A stretch of 64,000 nt of DNA, taken from assembly GCF_000717645.1 (NCBI RefSeq), contig NZ_JNZZ01000029.1:13766-77765 (forward strand), in the 5' to 3' direction. Of the stretch, positions 8,976 through 17,821 are shown piece after piece (the first letter of the stretch is position 1; the number at the start of each line of letters is the position of its first letter). The position numbers were made by a program, and so were the translations under genes. Under the pieces are notes generated by a model. The model ran no database searches. It was not told where the DNA came from and saw only the letters and a list, made by a program, of their open reading frames with translations. The DNA is from Streptomyces californicus. GTDB lineage: Bacteria; Actinomycetota; Actinomycetes; Streptomycetales; Streptomycetaceae.

Positions 8976-9434
8976 TCAGAGCGCTTCGAGCGCCTTCACG
9001 TAGTCGTTCAGGTCGCGGGCGTCCGGGAGGCCGTTGACGACGCTCCAGCGGACGACGCCCTCCTTGTCGATGACGAAGGTGCCGCGCACGGCGCAGCCCT
9101 TGTCCTCGTCGAAGACGCCGTAGGCGCGCGAGGTCTCCCCGTGCGGCCAGAAGTCGGAGAGCAGCGGGTACTCCAGCCCCTCCTGCTCGGCGAAGACGCG
9201 CAGGGTGTGGATGGAGTCGTTGGAGACCGCGAGCAGCTGGGTGCCCTCGTTCTCGAAGCGGGGCAGCTCGTCGCGGAGCGCGCACAGCTCGCCGGTGCAG
9301 ACGCCGGTGAAGGCGAACGGGTAGAACACCAGCACCACGTTCTTCTCACCGCGGAACTCCGACAGCCGCACGGTCCGGCCGTGGTTGTCCTTGAGCTCGA
9401 AATCCGGGGCCTGGCTGCCGACCTCGATCGTCAT
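8976..9434 (-). CDS. Peroxiredoxin, AhpE-like
   Basis: The product has 152 residues, a single thioredoxin-fold domain. The active-site segment is PFAFTGVCTGELC: C46 is the expected peroxidatic cysteine and C51 lies five residues later, a possible resolving partner not found in every AhpE protein. It reduces H2O2, organic hydroperoxides or peroxynitrite in the cytosol. The ATG at 9434 leads directly into MTIEVGSQAPDFEL, the canonical N-terminus. It lies between the terD array and the DUF3052 gene. Confidence 0.92.
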   Translation of the reverse strand: MTIEVGSQAPDFELKDNHGRTVRLSEFRGEKNVVLVFYPFAFTGVCTGELCALRDELPRFENEGTQLLAVSNDSIHTLRVFAEQEGLEYPLLSDFWPHGETSRAYGVFDEDKGCAVRGTFVIDKEGVVRWSVVNGLPDARDLNDYVKALEAL

Positions 9435-9598
9435 GGAACACGCATCCCTTCGCCGCTTCTCCGCATCCCCGGCCGGTCCGTCCGGGTGGCCCCCACCCTA
9501 CGCACGGTCCCCCGCCCGACCGCGAACGGTCCCGGTCGCCGGTCCCGCGGGGCCTCCCGCCCTGCCCGGGGCGCCCACGGGCCCCGCGGGCGTACGAA

Positions 9599-9635
9599 GG
9601 CCCCCGCGGGCACGGTGTGCGCGCCCGCGAGGGCC
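9599..9635 (-). terminator. Terminator after the DUF3052 gene
   Basis: A hairpin with 13-nt arms and one mismatch (9599-9611 against 9623-9635) and an 11-nt loop begins 23 nt downstream of the DUF3052 stop codon. Confidence 0.6.
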
Positions 9636-9657
9636 CTGAGGTGGTGCGAAGAGCGGC

Positions 9658-10095
9658 TCAGCGCTTGGCCTTGGCCCCCTTGGGGGTGGCCAGACGGCTG
9701 CCCGTCCAGTCCTTGCCCGCGCTGATGGTCTTGGTCTGGGCGAGCCCGGCCGTCTGGGCGGCCTCGTTGATGTCGCTCGGCTCGACGTAACCGTCACGGC
9801 CGGTCTTCGGCGTCATCAGCCAGACCATGCCGCCGTCCTCGATCAGACCGATGGCATCCACCAGCGCGTCCGTAAGGTCGCCGTCCTCGTCGCGGAACCA
9901 GAGCAGGACGACGTCGGCGACATCGTCGTACTCCTCGTCGACGAGTTCCTGGCCGGTAGTGGCCTCAATGCCCTCACGGAGCTCCAGCTCGACGTCTTCG
10001 TCGTAGCCGATCTCCTGGACCACCTGTCCGGGCTCGAACCCCAGGCGTGCAGCCGGGTTGGTCCGCTCCTCCGCGTGGTCCGCGGTCGCGCTCAC
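9658..10095 (-). CDS. DUF3052 family protein
   Basis: The product has 145 residues, with ARLGFEPGQVVQEIGYDEDV near the N-terminus, an acidic middle (DEEYDDVADVVLLWFRDEDG) and the MVWLMTPKTGRDGYV strand. The family is actinobacterial; its biochemical function is not established to my knowledge. I chose the GTG at 10095 because AGGAGG lies at ideal spacing, within the codons of an alternative upstream ATG at 10113. It is divergent from aceE across a 495-bp region, an arrangement I recall as typical of Streptomyces. Confidence 0.85.
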   Translation of the reverse strand: MSATADHAEERTNPAARLGFEPGQVVQEIGYDEDVELELREGIEATTGQELVDEEYDDVADVVLLWFRDEDGDLTDALVDAIGLIEDGGMVWLMTPKTGRDGYVEPSDINEAAQTAGLAQTKTISAGKDWTGSRLATPKGAKAKR

Positions 10096-10590
10096 GGGTT
10101 GCCTCCTGATCATGTCTTCGGAAAATGCTCAGCCACGCGCGTGCGCGGGGCGTAGGCCGTAGTCCACACGGGCCCGGCGAATCGCGCAAGTACCCAGCGT
10201 GCGAGACCGCCTATACGGTGACGTTCCCTGCCACGTCATCGCAAGTTCCGGCATGTCTCTCCGGCGGCTTCACCGGGTCTCCCCGGCTCTCTCCATCCGT
10301 TTACGTCCTTCCTCAGCTTATGCCGTTTCGATCCGCCAATCGGATTCGAACAGCCTTTGGGAACGCTTGGACGCCTTGGGCGTAAGGTTGCGGTTTGCCC
10401 GTACCCAGCCGCGTACCGCTCATACTCGTGCCCCGCCGAGCAGTTTTCGGAACCTCGGGGTTACCCCACGGTAGAGATGACGTTCGGGCCTTCGCGGTAG
10501 CACGATGGAGGCGGCGCGCACAGAGTTGACCCGGGGGTACGTTCCCCGTAACGAACCCCGTAGAGCATCACCGAACAGCGAAGGAACAGT
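10096..10590. other. Gene-free region between DUF3052 and aceE
   Basis: This is a 495-bp divergent regulatory region, less GC-rich than its surroundings, with no convincing coding frame, tRNA or rRNA. It contains ATCCG-ccaat-CGGAT near 10331-10345, the small stem GGGGTTACCCC near 10457-10467, and the candidate aceE promoter described separately. The length suggests several regulated promoters or an uncharacterised leader. Confidence 0.5.
10526..10554 (+). promoter_or_regulatory. Candidate aceE promoter with palindromic spacer
   Basis: TTGACC (10526-10531) and TAACGA (10549-10554) are exactly 17 bp apart. The 17-bp spacer is itself an interrupted palindrome (CGGGG-GTACGTT-CCCCG). The predicted leader is about 30 nt with AAGGAACA before the GTG start. 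Confidence 0.45.
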
Positions 10591-13323
10591 GTGGCTTCCG
10601 GATCCGATCGCAACCCGATCATCATTGGCGGCCTTCCGAGCCAGGTCCCGGATTTCGATCCCGAGGAGACCCAGGAATGGCTGGACTCCCTCGACGCCGC
10701 CGTCGACGAGCGCGGCCGTGAGAGGGCCCGCTATCTGATGCTCCGGCTCATCGAACGCGCGCGGGAGAAGCGCGTCGCGGTGCCGGAGATGCGCAGCACG
10801 GACTACGTGAACACGATCGCCACGAAGGACGAGCCGTTCTTCCCCGGCGACGAGGAGATCGAACGCAAGATCCTCAACGCGACCCGCTGGAACGCGGCCG
10901 TGATGGTCTCGCGGGCGCAGCGGCCGGGGATCGGCGTCGGCGGTCACATCGCCACCTTCGCGTCCTCCGCCTCCCTGTACGACGTGGGCTTCAACCACTT
11001 CTTCCGGGGCAAGGACCAGGGCGACGGCGGCGACCAGATCTTCTTCCAGGGGCACGCGTCCCCGGGGATCTACGCCCGCGCGTACCTGCTGGACCGGCTG
11101 AGCGAGGCGCAGCTCGACGCCTTCCGCCAGGAGAAGTCGAAGGCCCCGAACGGGCTGTCCAGCTACCCGCACCCGCGGCTGATGCCGGACTTCTGGGAGT
11201 TCCCGACCGTCTCGATGGGCCTCGGCCCGCTCGGGGCGATCTACCAGGCGCGGATGAACCGCTACATGGAGGCGCGCGGCATCGCCGACACCTCCAAGTC
11301 GCACGTCTGGGCCTACCTGGGCGACGGCGAGATGGACGAGCCGGAGTCGCTGGGCCAGCTCTCCATCGCGGCCCGCGAGGGCCTGGACAACCTGACCTTC
11401 GTGGTCAACTGCAACCTCCAGCGCCTCGACGGCCCGGTGCGCGGCAACGGCAAGATCATCCAGGAGCTGGAGTCGCAGTTCCGGGGCGCCGGCTGGAACG
11501 TCATCAAGCTGGTCTGGGACCGCTCCTGGGACCCGCTGCTGGCGCAGGACCGCACGGGCATCCTGGTCAACAAGCTGAACACCACCCCGGACGGTCAGTT
11601 CCAGACGTACGCCACGGAGACGGGCGCGTACATCCGCGAGCACTTCTTCGGCGACGACCCGCGGCTGCGGGACATGGTCAAGGACATGTCCGACCACCAG
11701 ATCCTGCACCTCGGGCGCGGTGGCCACGACCACCGCAAGGTCTACGCGGCCTACGCGGCGGCCAAGGCGCACAAGGGGCAGCCGACGGTCATCCTGGCGC
11801 AGACGGTCAAGGGCTGGACCCTGGGGCCGAACTTCGAGGGCCGCAACGCGACCCACCAGATGAAGAAGCTCACGGTCGAGGACCTCAAGCGGTTCCGCGA
11901 CCGCCTGCACATCCCGATCACGGACAAGCAGCTGGACGAGGGCTACCCGCCCTACTACCACCCGGGCCGCGACTCGGACGAGATCCAGTACATGCACGAC
12001 CGCCGCCAGGGTCTGGGCGGGTACGTCCCGACCCGGGTGGTCCGCGCGAAGCCGCTGCCGCAGCCCGAGGACAAGGTGTTCGCGGCCGCGAAGAAGGGTT
12101 CGGGTTCGCAGTCGATCGCCACCACCATGGCGTTCGTCCGCATCCTGAAGGACCTCATGCGGGACAAGGAGATCGGCAAGCGTTTCGTGCTGATCGCCCC
12201 CGATGAGTACCGCACCTTCGGCATGGACGCGTTCTTCCCGAGTGCGAAGATCTACAACCCGCTGGGCCAGCAGTACGAGGCGGTCGACCGCGATCTGCTG
12301 CTCGCCTACAAGGAGTCCCCGACGGGCCAGATGCTGCACGACGGCATCTCCGAGGCGGGGTGCACGGCGTCGCTGATCGCGGCCGGCTCGGCGTACGCCA
12401 CGCACGGCGAGCCGCTGATCCCGGTGTACGTCTTCTACTCGATGTTCGGGTTCCAGCGCACCGGCGACCAGTTCTGGCAGATGGCCGACCAGCTCTCGCG
12501 CGGTTTCGTCCTGGGCGCGACCGCCGGCCGCACGACGCTGACCGGCGAGGGGCTCCAGCACGCGGACGGCCACTCGCAGCTGCTCGCCTCGACGAACCCG
12601 GGCTGTGTCGCGTACGACCCGGCGTACGGGTTCGAGATCGCGCACATCATGAAGGACGGGCTGCGCCGGATGTACGGCGAGGCCAACGAGGACGTCTTCT
12701 ACTACCTCACCGTCTACAACGAGCCGATCCAGCACCCGGCCGAGCCGGAGAACGTGGACGTCGAGGGCATCCTCAAGGGCATCCACCGCTTCTCCGCCGG
12801 TGAGAAGGGCGAGATCCCGGCCCAGATCATGGCGTCGGGCGTGGCGGTCCCCTGGGCCCTGGAGGCGCAGCGGATCCTCGCGGACGAGTGGAACGTCAGG
12901 GCGGACGTCTGGTCGGCGACCTCCTGGAACGAGCTGCGCCGCGAGGCGGTGGACGTGGAGCGCCACAACCTCCTGCACCCGGAGGAGGAGCAGCGCGTCC
13001 CGTACGTGACCAGGAAGCTCGAAGGGGCCCAGGGCCCATTCGTGGCGGTCTCGGACTGGATGCGCTCGGTGCCGGACCAGATCGCGCGCTGGGTGCCGGG
13101 CGCCTACCAGTCGCTGGGCGCGGACGGCTTCGGCTTCGCGGACACCCGGGGCGCGGCCCGCCGGTTCTTCCACATCGACGCGCAGTCGATCGTGCTGGCG
13201 GTCCTGACCGAGCTGGCCAAGGAGGGCCGGATCGACCGGTCCGCCCTCAAGAAGGCCGTGGACCGCTACGAGCTGCTGGACGTGACGGCGGCCGACCCCG
13301 GCGCGGCGGGCGGCGACGCGTAG
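10591..13323 (+). CDS. aceE: Pyruvate dehydrogenase E1 component (homodimeric, AceE type)
   Basis: The product has 910 residues, the usual length for the homodimeric alpha-ketoacid dehydrogenase E1. It decarboxylates pyruvate and passes the acetyl group to the lipoyl domains of E2. The thiamine diphosphate-binding motif runs from [10 protein letters not shown] (G244-D245-G246) to NCNLQ about 28 residues later. Other family blocks are [54 protein letters not shown] and [20 protein letters not shown]. The GTG start is preceded by AAGGAACA and gives [22 protein letters not shown], a normal N-terminus. It appears monocistronic; no E2 or E3 gene is adjacent. Confidence 0.97.
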   Translation: MASGSDRNPIIIGGLPSQVPDFDPEETQEWLDSLDAAVDERGRERARYLMLRLIERAREKRVAVPEMRSTDYVNTIATKDEPFFPGDEEIERKILNATRWNAAVMVSRAQRPGIGVGGHIATFASSASLYDVGFNHFFRGKDQGDGGDQIFFQGHASPGIYARAYLLDRLSEAQLDAFRQEKSKAPNGLSSYPHPRLMPDFWEFPTVSMGLGPLGAIYQARMNRYMEARGIADTSKSHVWAYLGDGEMDEPESLGQLSIAAREGLDNLTFVVNCNLQRLDGPVRGNGKIIQELESQFRGAGWNVIKLVWDRSWDPLLAQDRTGILVNKLNTTPDGQFQTYATETGAYIREHFFGDDPRLRDMVKDMSDHQILHLGRGGHDHRKVYAAYAAAKAHKGQPTVILAQTVKGWTLGPNFEGRNATHQMKKLTVEDLKRFRDRLHIPITDKQLDEGYPPYYHPGRDSDEIQYMHDRRQGLGGYVPTRVVRAKPLPQPEDKVFAAAKKGSGSQSIATTMAFVRILKDLMRDKEIGKRFVLIAPDEYRTFGMDAFFPSAKIYNPLGQQYEAVDRDLLLAYKESPTGQMLHDGISEAGCTASLIAAGSAYATHGEPLIPVYVFYSMFGFQRTGDQFWQMADQLSRGFVLGATAGRTTLTGEGLQHADGHSQLLASTNPGCVAYDPAYGFEIAHIMKDGLRRMYGEANEDVFYYLTVYNEPIQHPAEPENVDVEGILKGIHRFSAGEKGEIPAQIMASGVAVPWALEAQRILADEWNVRADVWSATSWNELRREAVDVERHNLLHPEEEQRVPYVTRKLEGAQGPFVAVSDWMRSVPDQIARWVPGAYQSLGADGFGFADTRGAARRFFHIDAQSIVLAVLTELAKEGRIDRSALKKAVDRYELLDVTAADPGAAGGDA

Positions 13324-13339
13324 CCGCAGGCGGACGGGC

Positions 13340-13376
13340 CCGGAGGGGCGGTGGCACGACGCCACCGCCCCTCCGG
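13340..13376. terminator. Bidirectional terminator between aceE and the I36 gene
   Basis: Perfect 16-bp arms (13340-13355 and 13361-13376) with a 5-nt loop lie between convergent stop codons, so the hairpin can serve both transcripts. Confidence 0.8.
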
Positions 13377-13387
13377 CATGTCCGGGC

Positions 13388-13801
13388 TCAGTTCTCCCAG
13401 ATCTTGAAGGCGCGGACCTGGTACGGGGACCGGGGCGTCCAGGTCCCGCCGCCGGGGTACGTCTCGAACTCCCCGGTCTCCGCGCACTCGGCGGACTGGT
13501 AGGTGGTGACGGGCCGGCCGGTGCGGTTGGCGAGGGACTGGGCGTCGCCGCCCCCGGGCAGCGGGACGCAGCTCTCGATGTCGGTGCCGGAGAGTTCGAA
13601 GGTGTGGCGGGCCCCGGTGAAGTCAGCCTTCTTCCAGAGGCAGAGCCGCCCCGGTTCGCAGGTCCCGAGCTTGACGCCCGCGGACCGGTCGGGCGCGGCT
13701 GCCGCCCGGTCGGGCGACAGGGCCTGGGGAACGAGTGCGGTGCAGGCCAGGACGGCCGCCGCGAGAACGGTCGTGCGCAGGGTAAGGACGGTCGTGCGCA
13801 T
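13388..13801 (-). CDS. Secreted peptidase-inhibitor family I36-like protein
   Basis: The product has 137 residues. The N-terminus MRTTVLTLRTTVLAAAVLAC is a signal peptide, probably cleaved near ALSPDRAAAA. The mature part contains CEPGRLCLWKKADFTG and four cysteines in a pattern typical of the small secreted I36/beta-gamma-crystallin-like proteins of Streptomyces. Some members inhibit metalloproteases; activity here is not shown. The ATG at 13801 is preferred over the GTG at 13849 because it places the signal peptide at the start. Confidence 0.75.
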   Translation of the reverse strand: MRTTVLTLRTTVLAAAVLACTALVPQALSPDRAAAAPDRSAGVKLGTCEPGRLCLWKKADFTGARHTFELSGTDIESCVPLPGGGDAQSLANRTGRPVTTYQSAECAETGEFETYPGGGTWTPRSPYQVRAFKIWEN

Positions 13802-13908
13802 GGTGGTCAACCCCCGTGGTCGATCGGTGCTGTTCTTTCCGCCGATCACTCTGCGTCACCATGCAGGCGGTGCGGAAGAGCGGAGGGGGTCCACCACCCT
13901 GATAGGCG

Positions 13909-13940
13909 ACAGCCCCGCCGAAAGGATTCGGCGGGGCTGT
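13909..13940 (-). terminator. Terminator after the MFS exporter gene
   Basis: Perfect 14-bp arms (13909-13922 and 13927-13940) with a 4-nt loop start 42 nt downstream of the exporter stop codon. Confidence 0.75.
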
Positions 13941-13981
13941 GCGATGCGCTGTGTTGACGTACGAGGTCGTACCGGGCCGGG

Positions 13982-15598
13982 TCAGATGTGGCCGACTGCG
14001 GCGCCCGCCTCGGCGTTCTCGCCGCGCTTGGTGAGGGTGGCGACGAGGGCGGCGATGACCGCGACCACACCGGCGACGGTGAAGGCCAGCCCCATGCCGG
14101 ACATGAAGGTGTCGTGGATGACCCCGCCGATGCGGGCGGCGATGTCCGGCGTCATGCCGGGGGCCTGACCGAGCTCACCGGGGACCATGCCGAACTCGGC
14201 GGCCTTCTCCAGCGCGGGGTCCGCCTGGCCCGGCAGGCCCGCGTCCTTCCAGTTGCCCGCGAAGTCGGCGCTGACCTTGGAGGACATGACCGCGCCGAGG
14301 ACGGCGGTGCCGAGCGCGCCGCCGACCTGCATGGCGGCCTGCTGGAGCCCGCCGGCCACGCCGGACAGCTCCAGGGGCGCGTTGCCGACGATGACCTCGG
14401 TGGCGCCGACCATGACCGGGGCCAGACCGCAGCCGAGGAGGGCGAACCAGAGGGACATGGTGAAGGTGCCGGTGGACTCGCTGAGCGTGGTCATGCCGAA
14501 CATCGCGGTGGCCGTGAAGACCATGCCGCCGACCAGCGGGATGCGGGGGCCGAACTTGGTGATCAGCAGACCCGCCACCGGCGAGGAGACGATCATCATC
14601 GCGGTCAGCGGCAGCAGGTGCAGACCGCTGTCGACGGGGCTGAGGCCGTGGACGCCCTGGAGGAAGAACGTCACGAAGAAGAGGCCGCCCATGAAGGCGA
14701 AGGCCATCAGCACCATGAGGATGACACCGGCCGTCAACGGGACGGAGCGGAACATCTTCAGCGGGACGAGCGGCTCCCTGACCCGGTTCTGCCAGACGCC
14801 GAAGAGGATGAACGCCGCGACGGCGGAGGCCAGCCACGCCCAGGTCCGGCCGTCGCCCCAGCCCCAGGACTCACCGGCCTTGATGATGCCCCAGATGAGG
14901 GCGAACATCGCGCTGGAGAGCAGCAGGATGCCGATCACGTCGAAGGAGCGCGGGGCGTTGGCGGCGCGGTGGTCGCGCAGGATCACCAGGCCGAAGACGA
15001 GCGCGACGACGCCGACGGGTACGTTGATGAAGAAGACCGACTGCCAGCTGACGTGCTCGACGAGGAGACCGCCGACGATCGGGCCGCCCGCGGTGGACGC
15101 GCCGATGACCATGCCCCAGATGCCGATCGCCATGTTCAGCTTTTCGGCGGGGAAGGTCGCGCGCAGCAGGCCGAGCGCGGCCGGCATCAGCAGGGCGCCG
15201 AAGAGGCCCTGGAGGACGCGGAAGAGGATGACCAGCGAGATCTCGCTGGAGAGGCCGATCGCACCGGAGGCGAGCGCGAAGCCCGCGATGCCGATGAGGA
15301 AGGTCTGCCGGTGGCCGAAGCGGTCGCCCAGCTTGCCCGCGGTGATCAGGGCGACGGCGAGGGCGAGCAGATAGCCGTTGGTGATCCACTGGACGTCGGC
15401 GAGCGAGGCGCCGAGGTCCCGCTGGATCGCGGGGTTCGCGATGGCGACGATGGTGCCGTCGAGGGCGACCATCATCACGCCGATGGCGACGGCGAAGAGG
15501 GTCAGCCAGGGGTGGCCGCGAAGCCCCTTGACCGGGGCGGGTACTGCGTTGTCTTCAGGCTCCCGCGGCGCCTTCTCGACGGTGGTCTGACTAGTCAT
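13982..15598 (-). CDS. MFS drug exporter, DHA2 (EmrB/QacA) family
   Basis: The product has 538 residues, consistent with a 14-helix DHA2 proton antiporter in the cytoplasmic membrane. GVMMVALDGTIVAIANPAI lies in helix 1, GKLGDRFGHRQTFLIG is motif A, and a motif C-like glycine/proline helix (GASTAGGPIVGGLLVE) follows. The N-terminus MTSQTTVEKAPREPED is cytosolic. The ATG at 15598 is chosen over the codon at 15640, which would lie inside the operator region. It is divergent from a TetR gene that very likely represses it. The substrate, probably a hydrophobic drug or an endogenous metabolite, cannot be told from sequence. Confidence 0.93.
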   Translation of the reverse strand: MTSQTTVEKAPREPEDNAVPAPVKGLRGHPWLTLFAVAIGVMMVALDGTIVAIANPAIQRDLGASLADVQWITNGYLLALAVALITAGKLGDRFGHRQTFLIGIAGFALASGAIGLSSEISLVILFRVLQGLFGALLMPAALGLLRATFPAEKLNMAIGIWGMVIGASTAGGPIVGGLLVEHVSWQSVFFINVPVGVVALVFGLVILRDHRAANAPRSFDVIGILLLSSAMFALIWGIIKAGESWGWGDGRTWAWLASAVAAFILFGVWQNRVREPLVPLKMFRSVPLTAGVILMVLMAFAFMGGLFFVTFFLQGVHGLSPVDSGLHLLPLTAMMIVSSPVAGLLITKFGPRIPLVGGMVFTATAMFGMTTLSESTGTFTMSLWFALLGCGLAPVMVGATEVIVGNAPLELSGVAGGLQQAAMQVGGALGTAVLGAVMSSKVSADFAGNWKDAGLPGQADPALEKAAEFGMVPGELGQAPGMTPDIAARIGGVIHDTFMSGMGLAFTVAGVVAVIAALVATLTKRGENAEAGAAVGHI

Positions 15599-15612
15599 AA
15601 CGGGGAGACTAG

Positions 15613-15661
15613 TGACAGCGTCTGACAGTTGACAAACCAATTCACAAGACAGTAACTGTCA
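15613..15661. promoter_or_regulatory. TetR operator region between the exporter and its regulator
   Basis: The region contains the perfect palindrome GACAGTAACTGTC (15648-15660) and further TGACAG half-sites at 15613-15618 and 15623-15628, with CTGTCA at 15656-15661. On the plus strand TTGACA (15629-15634) and TAACTG (15653-15658) form a promoter with an 18-bp spacer whose -10 lies inside the palindrome, so bound regulator should block its own transcription and probably that of the exporter. Confidence 0.6.
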
Positions 15662-15724
15662 CGTGGCTCACACAGGGCTCATAGGTATGCTGAGCTGGAG
15701 AAATACGGGAAAAGAGGGTGGTAC

Positions 15725-16402
15725 GTGACCGAGGGGCAGGCAGGCGGGCCACGAGCCGGACTGCGTGAACGCAAGAAGCAGCGCACCCGCGACGCCTTGG
15801 TGCGCGCCTCCCTCGAACTGTTCACCACCCAGGGGTACGAACGCACCACGGTCGACGAGATCGTCGAGGCCGTGGACGTCTCGCAGCGCACCTTCTTCCG
15901 CTACTTCGCGAGCAAGGAGGACGTCACCTTTGCGGTGCAGGAGATGGTCGAGTCCCGCTTCATCGACGAGCTGCGCCGCCGGCCCGCGCACGAGGCGCCC
16001 TTCGAGGCCATGCGCGGGGCGGTGCTGTGCGCGTGGAACAGCATCGGCGAGGCGATCGAGGAGGTCGTCACCGTCGATCTCCACATGCGCGTGTACCGGA
16101 TCATCGAGTCCACGCCCACCCTGCTCGCCGCGCACATGCGGCGCGGGGTCGCCCTGGAGAACCAGGTCGCCCTGCTGATCGCGGAGCGTGAGGGGCTCGA
16201 CGTGGAGCGCGACCCCCGCCCCCGGGTGGCCGTCGCCGCGTTCTCGGCGGTGATGCGGGTGACCGGCCAGCTGTGGGGCCGCGGCCACGACGCGAGCGTG
16301 GAGGCGCTGCGCGATCTGACGGAGGAGTACCTCGACCAGCTCGTCCCGGCCCTCGCCCGCGACTGGCGCCCGGCGGGCCGGGGGCCTCAGCAGGAGTGGT
16401 AG
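15725..16402 (+). CDS. TetR-family transcriptional regulator
   Basis: The product has 225 residues. The N-terminal helix-turn-helix is clear (RDALVRASLELFTTQGYERT, then VDEIVEAVDVSQRTFFRYFA, residues about 20-60), with a ligand-binding helical domain after it. The start is a GTG with GAGGG upstream. It is divergent from the DHA2 exporter with operator-like repeats in between. The likely role is autoregulated repression of the exporter relieved by a transported compound, inferred from context. Confidence 0.92.
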   Translation: MTEGQAGGPRAGLRERKKQRTRDALVRASLELFTTQGYERTTVDEIVEAVDVSQRTFFRYFASKEDVTFAVQEMVESRFIDELRRRPAHEAPFEAMRGAVLCAWNSIGEAIEEVVTVDLHMRVYRIIESTPTLLAAHMRRGVALENQVALLIAEREGLDVERDPRPRVAVAAFSAVMRVTGQLWGRGHDASVEALRDLTEEYLDQLVPALARDWRPAGRGPQQEW

Positions 16403-16512
16403 CGGTGACCCGGTCACGACGCCAGGGTGACGCCGCGTGAGAAATTCTCCGTTAATCCCTCGCGGACGGGTGATGTCGCTCACCTGAAACACGGAGGCCG
16501 TCGCACGTCTCC

Positions 16513-16518
16513 TAGGGT
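16513..16518 (+). promoter_or_regulatory. Candidate -10 box giving a leaderless mRNA
   Basis: TAGGGT ends 8 nt before the GTG start at 16527, so transcription would begin at or beside the start codon. No Shine-Dalgarno sequence precedes the GTG, which agrees with leaderless translation. The -35 is not evident. Confidence 0.4.
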
Positions 16519-16526
16519 GTGGCGCA

Positions 16527-17735
16527 GTGACTTCTTTCGACACCTCTCCCACGTTGACCGTCTGGCGCGCGCTGCTCGCCGTAGCGGTGGTGTTCGTGAT
16601 GCTGGGGACGACGGGCTGGAGCGCCGTCCGTGACCAGCACGCCGACGGGCCGCGCGAGCTGGCGCTCGCCGCCTGGGCCCGGGACAAGATAGCGGGCCGG
16701 CAGCTGCCGGAGGCGGACGCCCCCACCACGCGGCTGGCGCACTTCTTCGCCTCCCTCACCTCGGCGCAGCGCATGGTCCTCGCGGCCCGGCACCCGTCGG
16801 TGGTGGGAAACCTGAACGGCGCGCCGGTCGCCATGCGCTACCGCGCCAACCGGGTGGCGCTCGGGCAGGCCGTGACCGCCGAGCGGGTGCGGAGCAGCGA
16901 CCCGAAGCTCTCGCCGGACGGCCGGGCCGAGGCGCGGGCCCGGCTCGACCGGTTCCGCTCACTGCTCAAGGGCGACCGCAAGATCCTGGCCTTCGACCCG
17001 TCCGGGCGGGGCCGGGCGGCCGAGGTGTTCGGGAACCTCGACCGGGCCTCCCGGGTCTCCGTCGTCGTCCCCGGCGTGGACACGCACCTGCTGACCCTGG
17101 AACGCAGCCAACGCCGGTACACGGCCCCGGTCGGCATGGCGAAGTCGCTGTACGAGGCGGAGCGCGCGGCCTCCCCGGCCACCCGTACCGCCGTGATCGC
17201 CTGGGCCGACTACACCGCACCGGTCGGCGTCGGCATGGACGCGGCGCTCGGCGCGCTCGCCTCCGACGGCGCGGTCCGGCTGAACGCGCTGGTCCAAGCG
17301 TTGCCCGGCCGCTCCCGGGTCTCGTTGTTCTGCCACAGCTACGGTTCCGTCGTCTGCGGGATCGCCGCGCACCGGGCCCCGGGCCGGGTGGCCGACATCG
17401 CGGTCGCGGGGAGCCCCGGCATGCGGGCCGCCCACGCGGGACAGCTGGAGACCGGCGCCCGGATCTGGGCGATGCGGGACGGGGACGACTGGATCGGGGA
17501 CGTACCGCACATGGAGTTCGGCGGGATCGGTCACGGGGCCGATCCGGTGGACCCGGCCTTCGGCGCGCGGATCGTCTCGGCGGCCGGCGCCGCCGGGCAC
17601 AGCGGCTACTTCGTGCCGGGCACCGAGAGCCTGGACAACTTCGCCGCGATCGGCGTCGGCGCGTACGGATCGGTGAGCTGCGCGAGCGCCGACAGCGCCT
17701 GTCACCGCGGTATCTCCGGCGAGCTGGAGGGCTGA
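16527..17735 (+). CDS. DUF1023 alpha/beta hydrolase, membrane-anchored or exported
   Basis: The product has 402 residues. A hydrophobic segment at about 13-31 (ALLAVAVVFVMLGTTGW) anchors or exports it. The nucleophile elbow is CHSYGS with S271, preceded by the NLNGAPVAMRYRANR block and VSVVVPGVDTH, and followed by GSPGMRA and a late GHSGYF, which may hold the catalytic His. These fit the actinobacterial DUF1023 family; the substrate is unknown. A paralogue sharing most of these blocks lies at 21221-22462. The first element of the family motif is Cys rather than the common Gly in both copies. Confidence 0.85.
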   Translation: MTSFDTSPTLTVWRALLAVAVVFVMLGTTGWSAVRDQHADGPRELALAAWARDKIAGRQLPEADAPTTRLAHFFASLTSAQRMVLAARHPSVVGNLNGAPVAMRYRANRVALGQAVTAERVRSSDPKLSPDGRAEARARLDRFRSLLKGDRKILAFDPSGRGRAAEVFGNLDRASRVSVVVPGVDTHLLTLERSQRRYTAPVGMAKSLYEAERAASPATRTAVIAWADYTAPVGVGMDAALGALASDGAVRLNALVQALPGRSRVSLFCHSYGSVVCGIAAHRAPGRVADIAVAGSPGMRAAHAGQLETGARIWAMRDGDDWIGDVPHMEFGGIGHGADPVDPAFGARIVSAAGAAGHSGYFVPGTESLDNFAAIGVGAYGSVSCASADSACHRGISGELEG

Positions 17736-17821
17736 CGCGCGTAAAAGCGCGTGTCGGGCGGATAAACAGATCATTGCTTCAAGGGGGGACGTGCGCGACC
17801 GTGCCGCATACGATGAGGCAC

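Noticed and set aside
10331-10345. Small RNA or tRNA in the DUF3052-aceE gap
   Set aside because: Only a 5-bp stem is present; there is no cloverleaf, anticodon arm or terminator.
10420-13365. A 981-codon minus-strand frame opposite aceE
   Set aside because: It is the antisense shadow of a gene whose product is a recognised 910-residue enzyme; the antisense product is Arg/Val/Asp-rich without motifs.
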